Positions 9,401-16,405 of a stretch of 47,203 nucleotides of DNA are shown piece by piece. Under the pieces are notes generated by a model. It made no database searches. It was not told the DNA's origin and worked only from the letters and a program-made list of their open reading frames with translations. Within the stretch, counting starts at the first letter, position 1, and the number at the start of each line of letters is the position of its first letter. The DNA lies in assembly GCA_014879945.1 (NCBI GenBank), contig JACSRE010000113.1, positions 1-47,203 on the forward strand, read 5' to 3'. Made by a program: the position numbers and the translations under genes. The DNA is from Myxococcus sp. Lineage in GTDB: Bacteria > Myxococcota > Myxococcia > Myxococcales > Myxococcaceae.

Positions 9401-9849
9401 GGGTCGGCGTTGGGCATCGACAGCTTGAGCTTCACCTCGTGCGCGACGGTCGTCTGGGCCGGGTCTTCGGGCGGCTGGAAGAAGAAGGTCAGCTCCTTCG
9501 ACTCGCCCACCGGGAGGTCGAACGGCTCGAAGTCGATGCCGAAGACGGGGTCGGCCTCGACCACCGCCATGCCCAGCCGCACCGCCGGGCCCATGCCCTC
9601 TTTCGCGAAGGCCTCGAGCCGGAGGTCGGCGCGGCCGACGTTGCGCAGCGTCACCACCCGGCTGACCTTCTTGGTCATCGGCACGGTGCCGAAGTCGAGC
9701 TCGGAGATCTCGACGTTGAGGCCATCGACCTCGGTCAGCAGCAGGGGCTCCCCAAACGCGAGCGTGCGCATCTCGGTGCGACAGCCAGGACAACCAGCCA
9801 ACGCGGCAGCGAGCCCGGTGACGAGCGTGATTCGAAGGAGTGAATTCAT
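6463..9849 (-). CDS. Giant lipoprotein with choice-of-anchor-D repeats and VWA domain, 1128 aa
   Basis: Paralogue of the protein at 2287-5490, with the same architecture. Signal peptide and lipobox (ALAGC, Cys20) begin at MNSLLRITLVTG. ASH-like repeats span about residues 40-820 (for example ELDFGTVPMTKKVSRVVTLRN, split here as ELDFGTVPM and KKVSRVVTLRN; also SLNFGVVTPPSTKDL and TLDFGTVQQGCNS). The VWA domain (about 830-1040) opens with ADILLVVDTSGSMSEEQQ, a complete DXSXS MIDAS. The C-terminal domain (FGFRTTFFL to RVACL) matches the other copy. The frame extends to an ATG at 9912, but the ATG at 9849 gives the signal peptide. Its promoter region faces the ferritin-like gene. Surface adhesion or matrix binding is inferred from the domains. 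Confidence 0.9.
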   Translation of the reverse strand: MNSLLRITLVTGLAAALAGCPGCRTEMRTLAFGEPLLLTEVDGLNVEISELDFGTVPMTKKVSRVVTLRNVGRADLRLEAFAKEGMGPAVRLGMAVVEADPVFGIDFEPFDLPVGESKELTFFFQPPEDPAQTTVAHEVKLKLSMPNADPNAAPTFLTLKGLALRGECDFPARIDFGAVARGDTFSIVQALKNRRATDSFPRVGEVTSADMVFSLSSDSPRGEFALAPGRDKNVTFLFAPTETRDYFGTVVVLPADGCPEVNVRLVGTGVDNVLSWAPSTLDFGYITPGIMVTGEVTFSNQSFKAVELSALTTREGANPSNIYRVAAANMGDLTALTVPAATRNAATNAIVPGTAKATLSFRPTVLGPRQGTFNGSTDARNQPSFTVALRGFGGGPDIDLQPANTLNFGRIAYFSGASASATRRVTLRNVGTRPTPPDPRANLKLGVMGGGRPYWTVTPKNAESTLAEICVGRFDAMTNTCADDLPATGPGSYNPSLGIEASGAAASLDIPIRVAPANTAVGASGNKEWEVTFFSNDPDEAEVRLTVTARPVTLPPCNYTVTPLSLNFGVVTPPSTKDLTFQVCNVAPATATGDICLVTNLDVGAGTDAMFSLPAGSLQERELAPQECMTVQTRAWPQGALPSTPTTVTGSVTFTISDPTPGRSQPTVQLTATLAPSCLVISPGTLDFGTVQQGCNSPNRTFTVYNACPQQVRWVGASLIAAGDRAMPGMTNCPPGGQPCQEFNVFTQPSTNGLPMCTVGGVSGPCLNQGGMPLSFQLSYRPLNIGTDSGAYRIQVVQGGQQVDYIVTLDGRGDTMGFNTDTFRQDSRPKADILLVVDTSGSMSEEQQALAMNFNSFIQYAVTSQVDFQIGLTTSYFGSGGSVAAQAGDLCRTDSTVTSGGQCMGGTGPKIITPTTPNLQATFAQLVNKGTNGSGSESCVEPAVRALTAPKITDPAQNGGFLRPDAVLAVVCVTDESEQANLPMSLYVNQLLNIKGVQRANMFSYNVIGPFTALSPTCSADDQGGRHAQLVADTNGIREEICTPNWATSLENIGKGAFGFRTTFFLNGTPAAGNMIEVAIDNMVLPPTDSRGATVWRYDSATNSVIFDPLYVPEPGKTLSISYRVACL

Positions 9850-9894
9850 CTGAAGTTCCGGGGGTTGCTGCGTGTGGTCGGCCAGAGCGCGCAA

Positions 9895-9922
9895 TTGACA
9901 CGGGGTCGACACTCCGCGTCAA
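9895..9922. promoter_or_regulatory. Inverted repeat with back-to-back TTGAC boxes in a divergent intergenic region
   Basis: The 196-bp gap between the minus-strand giant lipoprotein and the plus-strand ferritin-like gene holds a near-perfect inverted repeat: TTGACACGG (9895-9903) and CCGCGTCAA (9914-9922), one mismatch, 10 bp between. Each arm supplies a TTGAC -35-like box pointing outward along its own strand. No good -10 TATAAT-like box follows on either side, so it may be an operator or a pair of weak promoters. Nothing else stands out in this gap. Confidence 0.3.
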
Positions 9923-10045
9923 CCCTTTGGCTGCGCGAAAGAGGCGGCGGCGTGACACTCGCGTGCGCGAAGCCCTCGACCCCCCGGCCCCGCGTGGTAC
10001 ATCGGCCCGGTTTTCCTTCAGCTCTACCGCCGGACAGGAGCCTCG

Positions 10046-10579
10046 ATGCCGCTGCAAGACCTCAACGTGAAGAAGGCGCAGAAGCTGCTCTCGCGCATCA
10101 TGGAGTTCGAGCTGGCGGGCGTCGTTCGCTACACGCACTACTCCCTCATGGTGGCGGGGCCGAACCGCATCCCCATCGTGGCCTTCATGAAGGCCCAGGC
10201 CAGCGAGTCGTTGCTCCACGCGCAGCAGGCGGGAGAAATCCTCACCGGCCTGGGCGGCCACCCGACGTTGACCATCGCGCAGATCCCCGAGTCGTATCAG
10301 CACTCGGTGAAGGACATCCTCGAGGAGTCGCTCGCGCACGAGCGCAGCGCGCTGACGCTCTACAAGGAGTTCCTCGACGTGGTGGAGGACCGGAGCGTGT
10401 ACCTCGAGGAGTTCGCCCGCACCCAGATCGCCCAGGAAGAGATGCACGGGCTCGAGGTGCGCAAGATGCTCCGCGACGTGGCGGTGACCGCCCCCGACTT
10501 CGACCTCGGGCACCATGACGAGCCGCCCAGGGAGAAGAAGAAGAAGAAGAAGAAGAAGGACAAGCAGCGAAAGGCGTGA
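10046..10579 (+). CDS. Bacterioferritin-like / ferritin-like di-iron protein with poly-Lys tail, 177 aa
   Basis: A four-helix ferritin-like protein. Helix A has FELAGVVRYTHY (Glu22), helix B SESLLHAQQAGE (Glu54, His58), helix C LAHERSALTLYKE (Glu99), helix D QEEMHGLEVRKML (Glu131, His134). These are the positions of a ferroxidase di-iron centre. In classical bacterioferritin helix B uses EXXH; here the Glu sits one residue further away, a variant I recall from other proteobacterial homologues. It is likely to store or detoxify iron in the cytosol; no signal peptide is present. After the fold comes an unusual run of eight Lys in a basic C-terminal tail (residues 163-177), which may bind nucleic acid or membrane. 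Its stop overlaps a GTG of the CBS gene. Confidence 0.85.
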   Translation: MPLQDLNVKKAQKLLSRIMEFELAGVVRYTHYSLMVAGPNRIPIVAFMKAQASESLLHAQQAGEILTGLGGHPTLTIAQIPESYQHSVKDILEESLAHERSALTLYKEFLDVVEDRSVYLEEFARTQIAQEEMHGLEVRKMLRDVAVTAPDFDLGHHDEPPREKKKKKKKKDKQRKA

Positions 10580-10992
10580 GGCCGCCCATGGCGATGCTCG
10601 TCTCGCAGTTGATGTCCAACGACGTGCTGAGCATTCGGCCAGACGCGCCGCTGCAGCAGGCCGCGGCCGAGATGCGGCTGGGCCGGGTGCGGCACCTTCC
10701 GGTCGTCGACGGGCGGGGCAAGCTGGTGGGCGTCATCGCCCACATCGACGTCGAGAAGACGCTGCTCCACGGCAAGGGCCTGACGGTGGCCGACGCCATG
10801 GCGACCGAGGTCATCACCGTGCGCGAAGACGTGCTGGCCGCCGACGCCGCCAGGCTGCTGCTGTCGCGCAAGGTGGGCAGCCTGCCCGTGGTCGACGGGA
10901 AGGGCCGCCTGGTGGGGCTGGTGACCGAGGCCGACTTCGTGAGGCTCTCGGAGCAGGCCCTGCGCGGCAAGCCGCTGGTCCGCGTGCGCTGA
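10576..10992 (+). CDS. CBS-domain pair protein, 138 aa
   Basis: Nearly the whole protein is two CBS motifs: the first at about residues 11-62 (VLSIRPDAPLQQAAAEM, RHLPVVDGRGKLVGVIAHID), the second at about 75-128 (VITVREDVLAADAARLL, GSLPVVDGKGRLVGLVTEAD). Such Bateman modules sense adenosine nucleotides and usually regulate a partner. There is no fused enzyme or channel and no signal peptide, so it is a free cytosolic sensor. The start is uncertain: a GTG at 10576 overlaps the ferritin-like stop by 4 bp (GTGA), while ATGs at 10588 and 10594 also work. The overlap implies co-expression with the ferritin-like gene, so a link to iron or oxidative state is possible but unproven. Confidence 0.88.
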   Translation: MRPPMAMLVSQLMSNDVLSIRPDAPLQQAAAEMRLGRVRHLPVVDGRGKLVGVIAHIDVEKTLLHGKGLTVADAMATEVITVREDVLAADAARLLLSRKVGSLPVVDGKGRLVGLVTEADFVRLSEQALRGKPLVRVR

Positions 10993-11028
10993 CCGCAACT
11001 TCCGCGGCGGGGCCGGGTTGGTGGGCGC

Positions 11029-12327
11029 ATGCGCTCCACCCCCGCCCTGCTCCTCGCCTTCACCGTCGGCTGCGGTCAGCCACCTTCACCCACCCCTGCC
11101 CCGCTGCCTGAGGCGCCGAAGACGACCTCGTACCTGCGCGACGTGCAGCCGTTGGTGGAGCGCTCGTGTCGCTCGTGCCACACCGAAGGCGGCGTCGCGC
11201 CGCTGGCCCTCGACACGCCGGAGCAGGTGACGGCGCTCGGGCCCGCGCTGTGGAACGCCATCGAGAAGGGCCGCATGCCGCCCTTCTTCGCCGCCACCTC
11301 GTGCAACAGCTACCTCGACGACCCGCGCCTCACCGAGCCCGAGAAGGCGCTCTTCAAGGCGTGGGTCGACGAGGGCGCGCCACTCGGAGACCCGGCCGAC
11401 TCGCGCCACGCGCCGACGACGCCGCTGCCGGTGGTGCGCCACGACCTCGACCTCTCCATCGGCGGCGCGTTCGACGTGCGCAAGATGAACGACACCGACA
11501 ACTACCAGTGCTTCGTGATGAACCCGGGCAACACCGCCGACCTGATGGTGAAGGGGTACGAGGTGACGCCGGGGAACCTCGCGGTGGTGCACCACGTGCT
11601 GGCCTACGTCGTGACGCCCGACCAGGTGGGCCAGCTCGAGGCCCTCGACGCACAAGACCTGCGGCAGGGCTACGCCTGCCAGAGCGGCGGCGTCGGCATC
11701 TCAGGTGCGGTGCGCAACCAGATCGCCGGCTGGGTGCCAGGCCAATACCCCTCGCGCATGCCGGCTGACACCGCGCTGGTGCTGCCGGCGAACAGCCGCC
11801 TCGTCGTGCAGATTCACTACAACCTCAACGCGCTCGCCGACCCGAAGGTGTCGCCCTTCGACGAGACGAAGCTCGCCCTCGAGACCGCCCCCATGGGGAG
11901 CCTGCGGCGCGGGCAGATTCTGCCGATGCTCAAGCCGAACCTGAACATCGCCGCCGGAGACACCGCGTCGGTGCAGACGCTCGAGGTGCCGCTGCCGGCC
12001 GCCTTCCGCAACGCCACCGTGTACCGCGCCATGGCGCACGCCCATCAGCTGGCCACGCAGGTGACGCTCGAGGTGGTGAAGGCCGACGGCTCCACCGCCT
12101 GTCTGCTCGACAACCCGAAGTGGGACTTCAACTGGCAGCGCGACTACACCCTGAAGACGCCGGTGACGCTCGTGCAGGGCGACCGGCTGCGCATCACCTG
12201 CGTCTACGACAACGGCCCGCTCAACCAGCCGCTCGTCGGCGGCACCCAGCAGGCGCCGCGCGCCGTGGCCTGGGGCGAGAGCAGCTTCGATGAGATGTGC
12301 ATGACGTACCTGACGTTCGCGCAGTGA
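11029..12327 (+). CDS. Lipoprotein with c-type haem motif and copper type II monooxygenase-like domain, 432 aa
   Basis: The signal peptide has a lipobox Cys15 (FTVGC). A cytochrome-like N-terminal part (about residues 35-115) has one CXXCH haem site, CRSCH (Cys47, Cys50, His51), with a possible distal Met in GRMPPF. From about 135 to the end is a PHM/DBM-type fold with the expected copper ligands: His188-His189 (VVHHVLAY), His263 (VQIHYN), His337 and His339 (AMAHAHQ) and Met423 (DEMCMTYL). Known relatives hydroxylate using ascorbate as reductant; here the attached haem could deliver electrons instead. This is inference. The protein should be lipid-anchored outside the cytosol. It follows the CBS gene by 36 bp on the same strand and may share its transcript. 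Substrate unknown. Confidence 0.88.
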   Translation: MRSTPALLLAFTVGCGQPPSPTPAPLPEAPKTTSYLRDVQPLVERSCRSCHTEGGVAPLALDTPEQVTALGPALWNAIEKGRMPPFFAATSCNSYLDDPRLTEPEKALFKAWVDEGAPLGDPADSRHAPTTPLPVVRHDLDLSIGGAFDVRKMNDTDNYQCFVMNPGNTADLMVKGYEVTPGNLAVVHHVLAYVVTPDQVGQLEALDAQDLRQGYACQSGGVGISGAVRNQIAGWVPGQYPSRMPADTALVLPANSRLVVQIHYNLNALADPKVSPFDETKLALETAPMGSLRRGQILPMLKPNLNIAAGDTASVQTLEVPLPAAFRNATVYRAMAHAHQLATQVTLEVVKADGSTACLLDNPKWDFNWQRDYTLKTPVTLVQGDRLRITCVYDNGPLNQPLVGGTQQAPRAVAWGESSFDEMCMTYLTFAQ

Positions 12328-12470
12328 GGCCCCGTTGGCGCCGTGATCGGCTCCATGGCGCGGCCGGCCGCGTCGCCATCGTCGTCCAACACGAGCGGCC
12401 GGTGGAACGACAAGGGGCGCACGCCCTCGAGCGCGCACCCCTTTCGTCCCGCCCACCAGTGATTGCTTCG

Positions 12471-12941
12471 TTACTGCGCGGTCTGCTGGCGCGCGCGGAG
12501 CAACTGCGCGAGCTGGAACGCGGCGAACTGGCCGACGTTGTAGCGGTCGCCCTGGGCCGCGGGAGACTGGTCGTTCTGGCGCGGCGCCATCAGCGTCTTC
12601 ACCATGTCGAAGAGCTGGCTCGAGTTGGTCGCCTTGGAGCCGAGGCCGATGATGCTGCCCAGGCCGCTCTGGCTCAGCAGCGAGCCCGCCTTGCCCAGCA
12701 GCCCGCCGCCGAGGTTGCCCACCAACCCGCTGATGATGCCCTTGAGCCCGCCACCGTTGAGCACGCTGTCAGCGATGCCGACGATCTTCGCCGCGCCCGC
12801 GATGAAGGGCCCGACGCCGGGAATGAACGAGGCCAGCTTGCCCAGCGGCCCGTTCAGAATCTTGTTCGCGAACCCCACCGCCTTCTTGGCGAAGCTCGTC
12901 ACCTTCTTGAAAATGCCGCCCAGCTTCTTGACCAACGCCAT
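12471..12941 (-). CDS. Gly-rich hydrophobic small protein, 156 aa
   Basis: Not a family I can name. The N-terminal 30 residues form a basic amphipathic segment (LVKKLGGIFKKVTSFAKKAV). Residues about 38-112 are hydrophobic and Gly-rich with repeated GXXXG-like spacing (FIPGVGPFIAGAAKIVGIA, GLVGNLGGGLLGKAGSLL). The last 40 residues are polar and Gln/Ala/Arg-rich (GQFAAFQLAQLLRARQQTAQ). There is no signal peptide. Cationic amphipathic starts joined to glycine-zipper cores occur in pore-forming or membrane-inserting peptides and some bacteriocins, so such a role is possible but is a guess. It is transcribed alone on the minus strand and is convergent with the copper monooxygenase-like gene; 98 bp separate it from the next minus-strand gene. 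Confidence 0.7.
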   Translation of the reverse strand: MALVKKLGGIFKKVTSFAKKAVGFANKILNGPLGKLASFIPGVGPFIAGAAKIVGIADSVLNGGGLKGIISGLVGNLGGGLLGKAGSLLSQSGLGSIIGLGSKATNSSQLFDMVKTLMAPRQNDQSPAAQGDRYNVGQFAAFQLAQLLRARQQTAQ

Positions 12942-13021
12942 GGTGTGCTCCCCAGAGAGATTGCTGCGATAGGTCGATTCTCGGCTGGCAAGAATCAGAA
13001 GTTGCCTCAGCCGCGTAAGGC

Positions 13022-13034
13022 ACCGCTAAGCGGT
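13022..13034 (-). terminator. Weak hairpin after a minus-strand gene
   Basis: A short stem-loop, ACCGC-TAA-GCGGT, lies 5 bp beyond the stop of the 13040-13462 gene. There is no clear U tract after it, so termination is only possible, and the hairpin could be chance in GC-rich DNA. Confidence 0.25.
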
Positions 13035-13039
13035 TGATC

Positions 13040-13462
13040 TCAAGAGCCTCGGGGGATTCGGGCCTTCTTCACGGTGTCTTCGAGGTCGGGATCAATGTCG
13101 GCCTTTTTCACCTGCTCGCCAGCGGGCGCCTGGAGCTCGACGGTTCTTCGCCGCGCGCCCTCGAAGGCGCTGGGGTTGGTGCCGGCCTTGATCAGCTCGA
13201 CGGTGGCCCGCACGTTGGCCTCGATGGCCTCTTCGGAGGGGGGCTCGACGCCCATCTTGCGCAGGTTCTCGTCCGAGACGACCAGGAAGGCGGGCTCGGT
13301 GTCGGGGTTGTTCAGGTAGTAGCCGACGGTGTTGACGAACTCGTCGACGCTCATGCCGAGCTCGGCGGCGATCTTCGCGACGTTCGGGTCCGAGAGGATC
13401 TTCGCCTTCTGCGCCGCCGAGATGGGCGGGGGTGCATCGAGGTGCTCGACACCGTTGCTCAT
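13040..13462 (-). CDS. Hypothetical acidic protein, 140 aa
   Basis: No family recognised. It has no signal peptide or membrane segment. Residues about 13-60 are helical with a regular acidic/hydrophobic pattern (ILSDPNVAKIAAELGMSVDE, FVNTVGYYLNN), resembling a small helical bundle. Residues 80-110 form another helix (EEAIEANVRATVELIKAG), and the C-terminal 30 residues are charged. The spacing pattern looks like that of nitrile-hydratase-leader or bacteriocin-precursor-like small proteins, but I see no cleavage motif and do not propose that function. The gene is preceded by a 144-bp gap holding the terminator of the decahaem gene, so it should have its own promoter. Confidence 0.75.
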   Translation of the reverse strand: MSNGVEHLDAPPPISAAQKAKILSDPNVAKIAAELGMSVDEFVNTVGYYLNNPDTEPAFLVVSDENLRKMGVEPPSEEAIEANVRATVELIKAGTNPSAFEGARRRTVELQAPAGEQVKKADIDPDLEDTVKKARIPRGS

Positions 13463-13544
13463 GAAGCCTCCGAACGAAGAGTGGCGGCGAGCCTAGCCTC
13501 GTGCCCCAACGCCCGTCGACTCTCGACCCGGCGCGCGCGCCGGG

Positions 13545-13580
13545 AAAAGAAAAGGGGCAGCCTCGATGAGAGGCTGCCCC
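13545..13580 (-). terminator. Intrinsic terminator of the decahaem cytochrome gene
   Basis: A perfect 11-bp stem, GGGGCAGCCTC (13554-13564) with GAGGCTGCCCC (13570-13580) and a 5-nt loop, lies 27 bp after the cytochrome stop. On the minus strand it is followed by CTTTTCTTTTC (complement of 13545-13553 and beyond), a good U tract. This is the clearest rho-independent terminator in the window. Confidence 0.85.
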
Positions 13581-13606
13581 TGGTGACTCAGGCGGTGCGC
13601 CTCACG

Positions 13607-16405
13607 TCACGGCGTGAGCGAGATGCCGCTGGTCGAGATGATGCCGCGCGTCGCGTGCTTGGCCTCGAGGTCGCGGTGGCAGCCGGCGCACTGCTCGGTC
13701 GGCCCACCCGAGCCGGGGTTCGCGGCGGCGTCGAGCAGCGCCTGGCGGCCCAGGCCCGCGAACACCGACGGCGGGAAGCCGAAGTTGTAGGCGTGCGAGC
13801 GGCGGTAGTACTGCTTGAGCGGGTCACCCGACTGGTGGCAGCTCATGCACGAGGCCGCGGTCGGCCCGATGAGCGTGTCGTCGAGCAGGTTGCTCCACGC
13901 CGCGCCAGGGCCGGCGCCGGGGTCGACCGTCAAGCCCACGGCCATGCGCGGGTCGGGAGGCGTGCTCACGGTGCCGGGCACGTGGCAGGCGCTGCAGTCC
14001 GCCAGGCTGCGCGGGTAGTGCACCTCGATGAAGTTGTGCTTCTGGGCGTACGGCGTGGTGCAGCCGCTCCAGCGCGGGATGCCACCGTCGCTCAGCAGCG
14101 CCGTGGCGCCCGCGACCGGGCGGCAGTTGACGCCGTCGCCCGGCGCGTCGGTGGTGGGCCAGTTCGTCGAGCGCGCGAGCGCCTCCTGGTTGCCGAAGAA
14201 GTAGATGCCGTTGGTGCGGTAGAACACGATCGGCATGCCCGTCTCGCCCGACGAGTGAATGCCGTGGATCATGTTGCGCAGGTCGAACGACTCGCCCACC
14301 TTCCCGTCGTAGGCCGCCGCCGCGTTCACGCCGAAGACGCCGACGCGGTTGCTCTTCTCGTTGGCCGCCGGGTTGTGGCACATCTGGCAGAGGTCGATGC
14401 TGTCCACCCGGTTGCCGCCGTGCTGATACATGCTGCCCTCGTGGCAGGTGGAGCAGCGGGCGATGTCGGCCACGTCGCGGCGCTTCACCGTCGCGGCGGC
14501 GCCCGTGGCGGGGTTGAACTCCCACACCGGTGAGCTCGAGCGAATCTGGATGAACTCCGAGTTGGTGCCGGCCGCCGGAGGGAAGCGGACCTGCGGCTTG
14601 CCCTGGAGCGCCACGATGCCGAGGGTCGCGGTGGTGGTGTGGCTGGGCACCGTCGTGGTGGCGACGTTGGCGGCGCACGAGGTGTTCGTCGAGGTGACGT
14701 TGACGGCGCTCGCGGGTTGGCCGGGCGCGGTGCCCTGGCCCTCGTTGACCCAGTCGTTGGCCTGCGCGTAGGCGCGGAGGATCGACATGTTCCCCGCCAC
14801 CACGCCGGCGTCGGGGTTCGTCGTGCCCGTGGTGCCGAAGAAGACGGGCCCGGACATGAAGTCGGTGTTGCACGGGTTCACCGGCGTCCAGACACCGGCG
14901 AGGTTGCGCTCCGCGGTCCAGGTGATGGCGAGGTTGGGGCCGACCACCGAGGTGCCGGTGATGGCCATGCGCACGGTCTTGCCCTGCTCGACCGACTGGT
15001 CGTCACCGTCCCAGATGAGGCCGCCGCGATCGGTGCGCCGCCCGTTGTGGAAGTCGGCGACGGTCGTCTTGGTCGAGACGCCTCCCGCGGTGTGGCAGAC
15101 GCCGGAGCACGTCGTCGCGGTGACGGTCGCGGCGGTGATGGCGCTATGCAGCGTGGGCACCGCGGGGTTCTTGAAGCCGGCCCAGCTCTGGTGGCACGAC
15201 ATGCAGAGCGCCCACGACGGCGGCGCCGCGTTCACCCGCGAGAGCGCCTCGGCGGTGTTGTGGCAGGTGCTGCAGTTGGTGGTGTAGCTGGGGAAGCCGA
15301 TCGAGAAGGTGCTGGTAATCTGCACGCCCGCGTCGAGCACCGCCGAGACCGCGCGCACGTAGGTGCCGGCGGGGGCGGTGACGTTGAGCCACTGCTCGGG
15401 GAGCGGCCCGTTGTTCGAGCTGCTGAAGCGGTCGGGGTCGACGCGCAAGGCGACGGGCCCGCCCGGCATGTTCTTGGAGTTGTGAATGCCGTGCACGTAG
15501 CCCATCAGGCGCGTCCCGCCGCCGATGGCCGTGCCACCGTCGGTGACCGCGGCGCCGAGGCCCGGGCCGATGGTGTCGAACCGGTTGTGGCAGACGACGC
15601 AGGCCTGCACGCCGCGCGGGCTGACGCCGTGGTGCTCGGTCGCCTCGGCGCCTTCCGGCTCACGGAAGACCCGGTCGCCGTGGCAATTGACGCACGACTG
15701 GTCGGTCACCACGAAGCGGTCGGGCCCACCCAGGTGCGTGACGATGGAGGAGGCCTGGTTCCCGTTCCCGTTGTTCACGGTGAGGAGGAAGGTGGTGCCC
15801 GCGTCGAAGGTGCGCACCATCGAGCCGTAGCCCGAGATGAGCGCGTCGTAGTTCCCGTTGCCCTTCGGGGTGACGGTGATGGGGTTGGTGGTGCGGTTGA
15901 TCGAGGTGCGCACGCCAGCGCCCGTCGCGCCGCGCTGCCAGTAGTAGCCGTTGGCCACCGAGGTGAAGCGGTTGTCGTTCACCCCATCGACCTTCACGTT
16001 GAAGCTGATCTTGAGGAAGTCGCCCGGCGAGCCTGCGTCGGTCACCGACGGGAGCGCGATGCTGGTGCCATCGGTGCACGCCAGCAGCCGGCCACCACCG
16101 TCGGCCGTGGTGATGGTGCACGAGGTACCGTTCATGCCGTTCATGCCGTCGGTGCCGTTGGTCCCGTTCATGCCGTCGGTCCCGTTGGTCCCGTTGGTGC
16201 CGTTGGTCCCGTTGGCGCCGGGCATGCCATTGGTGCCGTTGGTCCCGTTGGTGATGGTGACCGTGGTGCCGTCGGGGCAGGTGACCGTGGCGCTGCCGTT
16301 GTTGTTGTCCTTCACGGAGCAGGGCTTGCCGTTCTCGCCGGCGGGGCCGGTACAGGCGACCGCAGACAGACACGCCGCCAGGAGGAGGTGTTGGAGTCGG
16401 TTCAT
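13607..16405 (-). CDS. OmcA/MtrC-type decahaem c-type cytochrome lipoprotein with collagen-like N-terminus, 932 aa
   Basis: Signal peptide and lipobox Cys18 (LSAVAC) from MNRLQHLLLAAC. Residues about 45-100 are a Gly-X-X collagen-like run built from NGT, NGM and DGM units. Ten covalent haem sites follow in order: CVNCH, CVVCH, CSTCH, CMSCH, CSGVCH (CX3CH), CSTCH, CQMCH, CSACH, CMSCH, CAGCH, in two groups of five separated by a beta-rich Ig-like region (about 480-640), the arrangement known for OmcA/MtrC. Such proteins carry electrons to extracellular acceptors from the outer membrane. No MtrA or MtrB homologue lies in the window. The ATG at 16405 gives the signal peptide; the frame is open to 16459. 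It ends in a strong terminator, so it is probably monocistronic. Confidence 0.93.
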   Translation of the reverse strand: MNRLQHLLLAACLSAVACTGPAGENGKPCSVKDNNNGSATVTCPDGTTVTITNGTNGTNGMPGANGTNGTNGTNGTDGMNGTNGTDGMNGMNGTSCTITTADGGGRLLACTDGTSIALPSVTDAGSPGDFLKISFNVKVDGVNDNRFTSVANGYYWQRGATGAGVRTSINRTTNPITVTPKGNGNYDALISGYGSMVRTFDAGTTFLLTVNNGNGNQASSIVTHLGGPDRFVVTDQSCVNCHGDRVFREPEGAEATEHHGVSPRGVQACVVCHNRFDTIGPGLGAAVTDGGTAIGGGTRLMGYVHGIHNSKNMPGGPVALRVDPDRFSSSNNGPLPEQWLNVTAPAGTYVRAVSAVLDAGVQITSTFSIGFPSYTTNCSTCHNTAEALSRVNAAPPSWALCMSCHQSWAGFKNPAVPTLHSAITAATVTATTCSGVCHTAGGVSTKTTVADFHNGRRTDRGGLIWDGDDQSVEQGKTVRMAITGTSVVGPNLAITWTAERNLAGVWTPVNPCNTDFMSGPVFFGTTGTTNPDAGVVAGNMSILRAYAQANDWVNEGQGTAPGQPASAVNVTSTNTSCAANVATTTVPSHTTTATLGIVALQGKPQVRFPPAAGTNSEFIQIRSSSPVWEFNPATGAAATVKRRDVADIARCSTCHEGSMYQHGGNRVDSIDLCQMCHNPAANEKSNRVGVFGVNAAAAYDGKVGESFDLRNMIHGIHSSGETGMPIVFYRTNGIYFFGNQEALARSTNWPTTDAPGDGVNCRPVAGATALLSDGGIPRWSGCTTPYAQKHNFIEVHYPRSLADCSACHVPGTVSTPPDPRMAVGLTVDPGAGPGAAWSNLLDDTLIGPTAASCMSCHQSGDPLKQYYRRSHAYNFGFPPSVFAGLGRQALLDAAANPGSGGPTEQCAGCHRDLEAKHATRGIISTSGISLTP
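16120..16260 (-). repeat. Tandem Gly-Thr/Asn collagen-like coding repeat
   Basis: About 9-bp units coding for N-G-T, with D-G-M and N-G-M variants, repeat roughly fifteen times near the 5' end of the decahaem gene. Such repeats form triple helices or flexible stalks in surface proteins and can change length by slippage. Confidence 0.8.

Noticed and set aside
12359-12372. 14-bp palindrome CGCGGCCGGCCGCG as an operator or terminator
   Set aside because: Made only of G and C in a convergent gap, has no loop or U tract, and such strings are expected by chance at this GC content.
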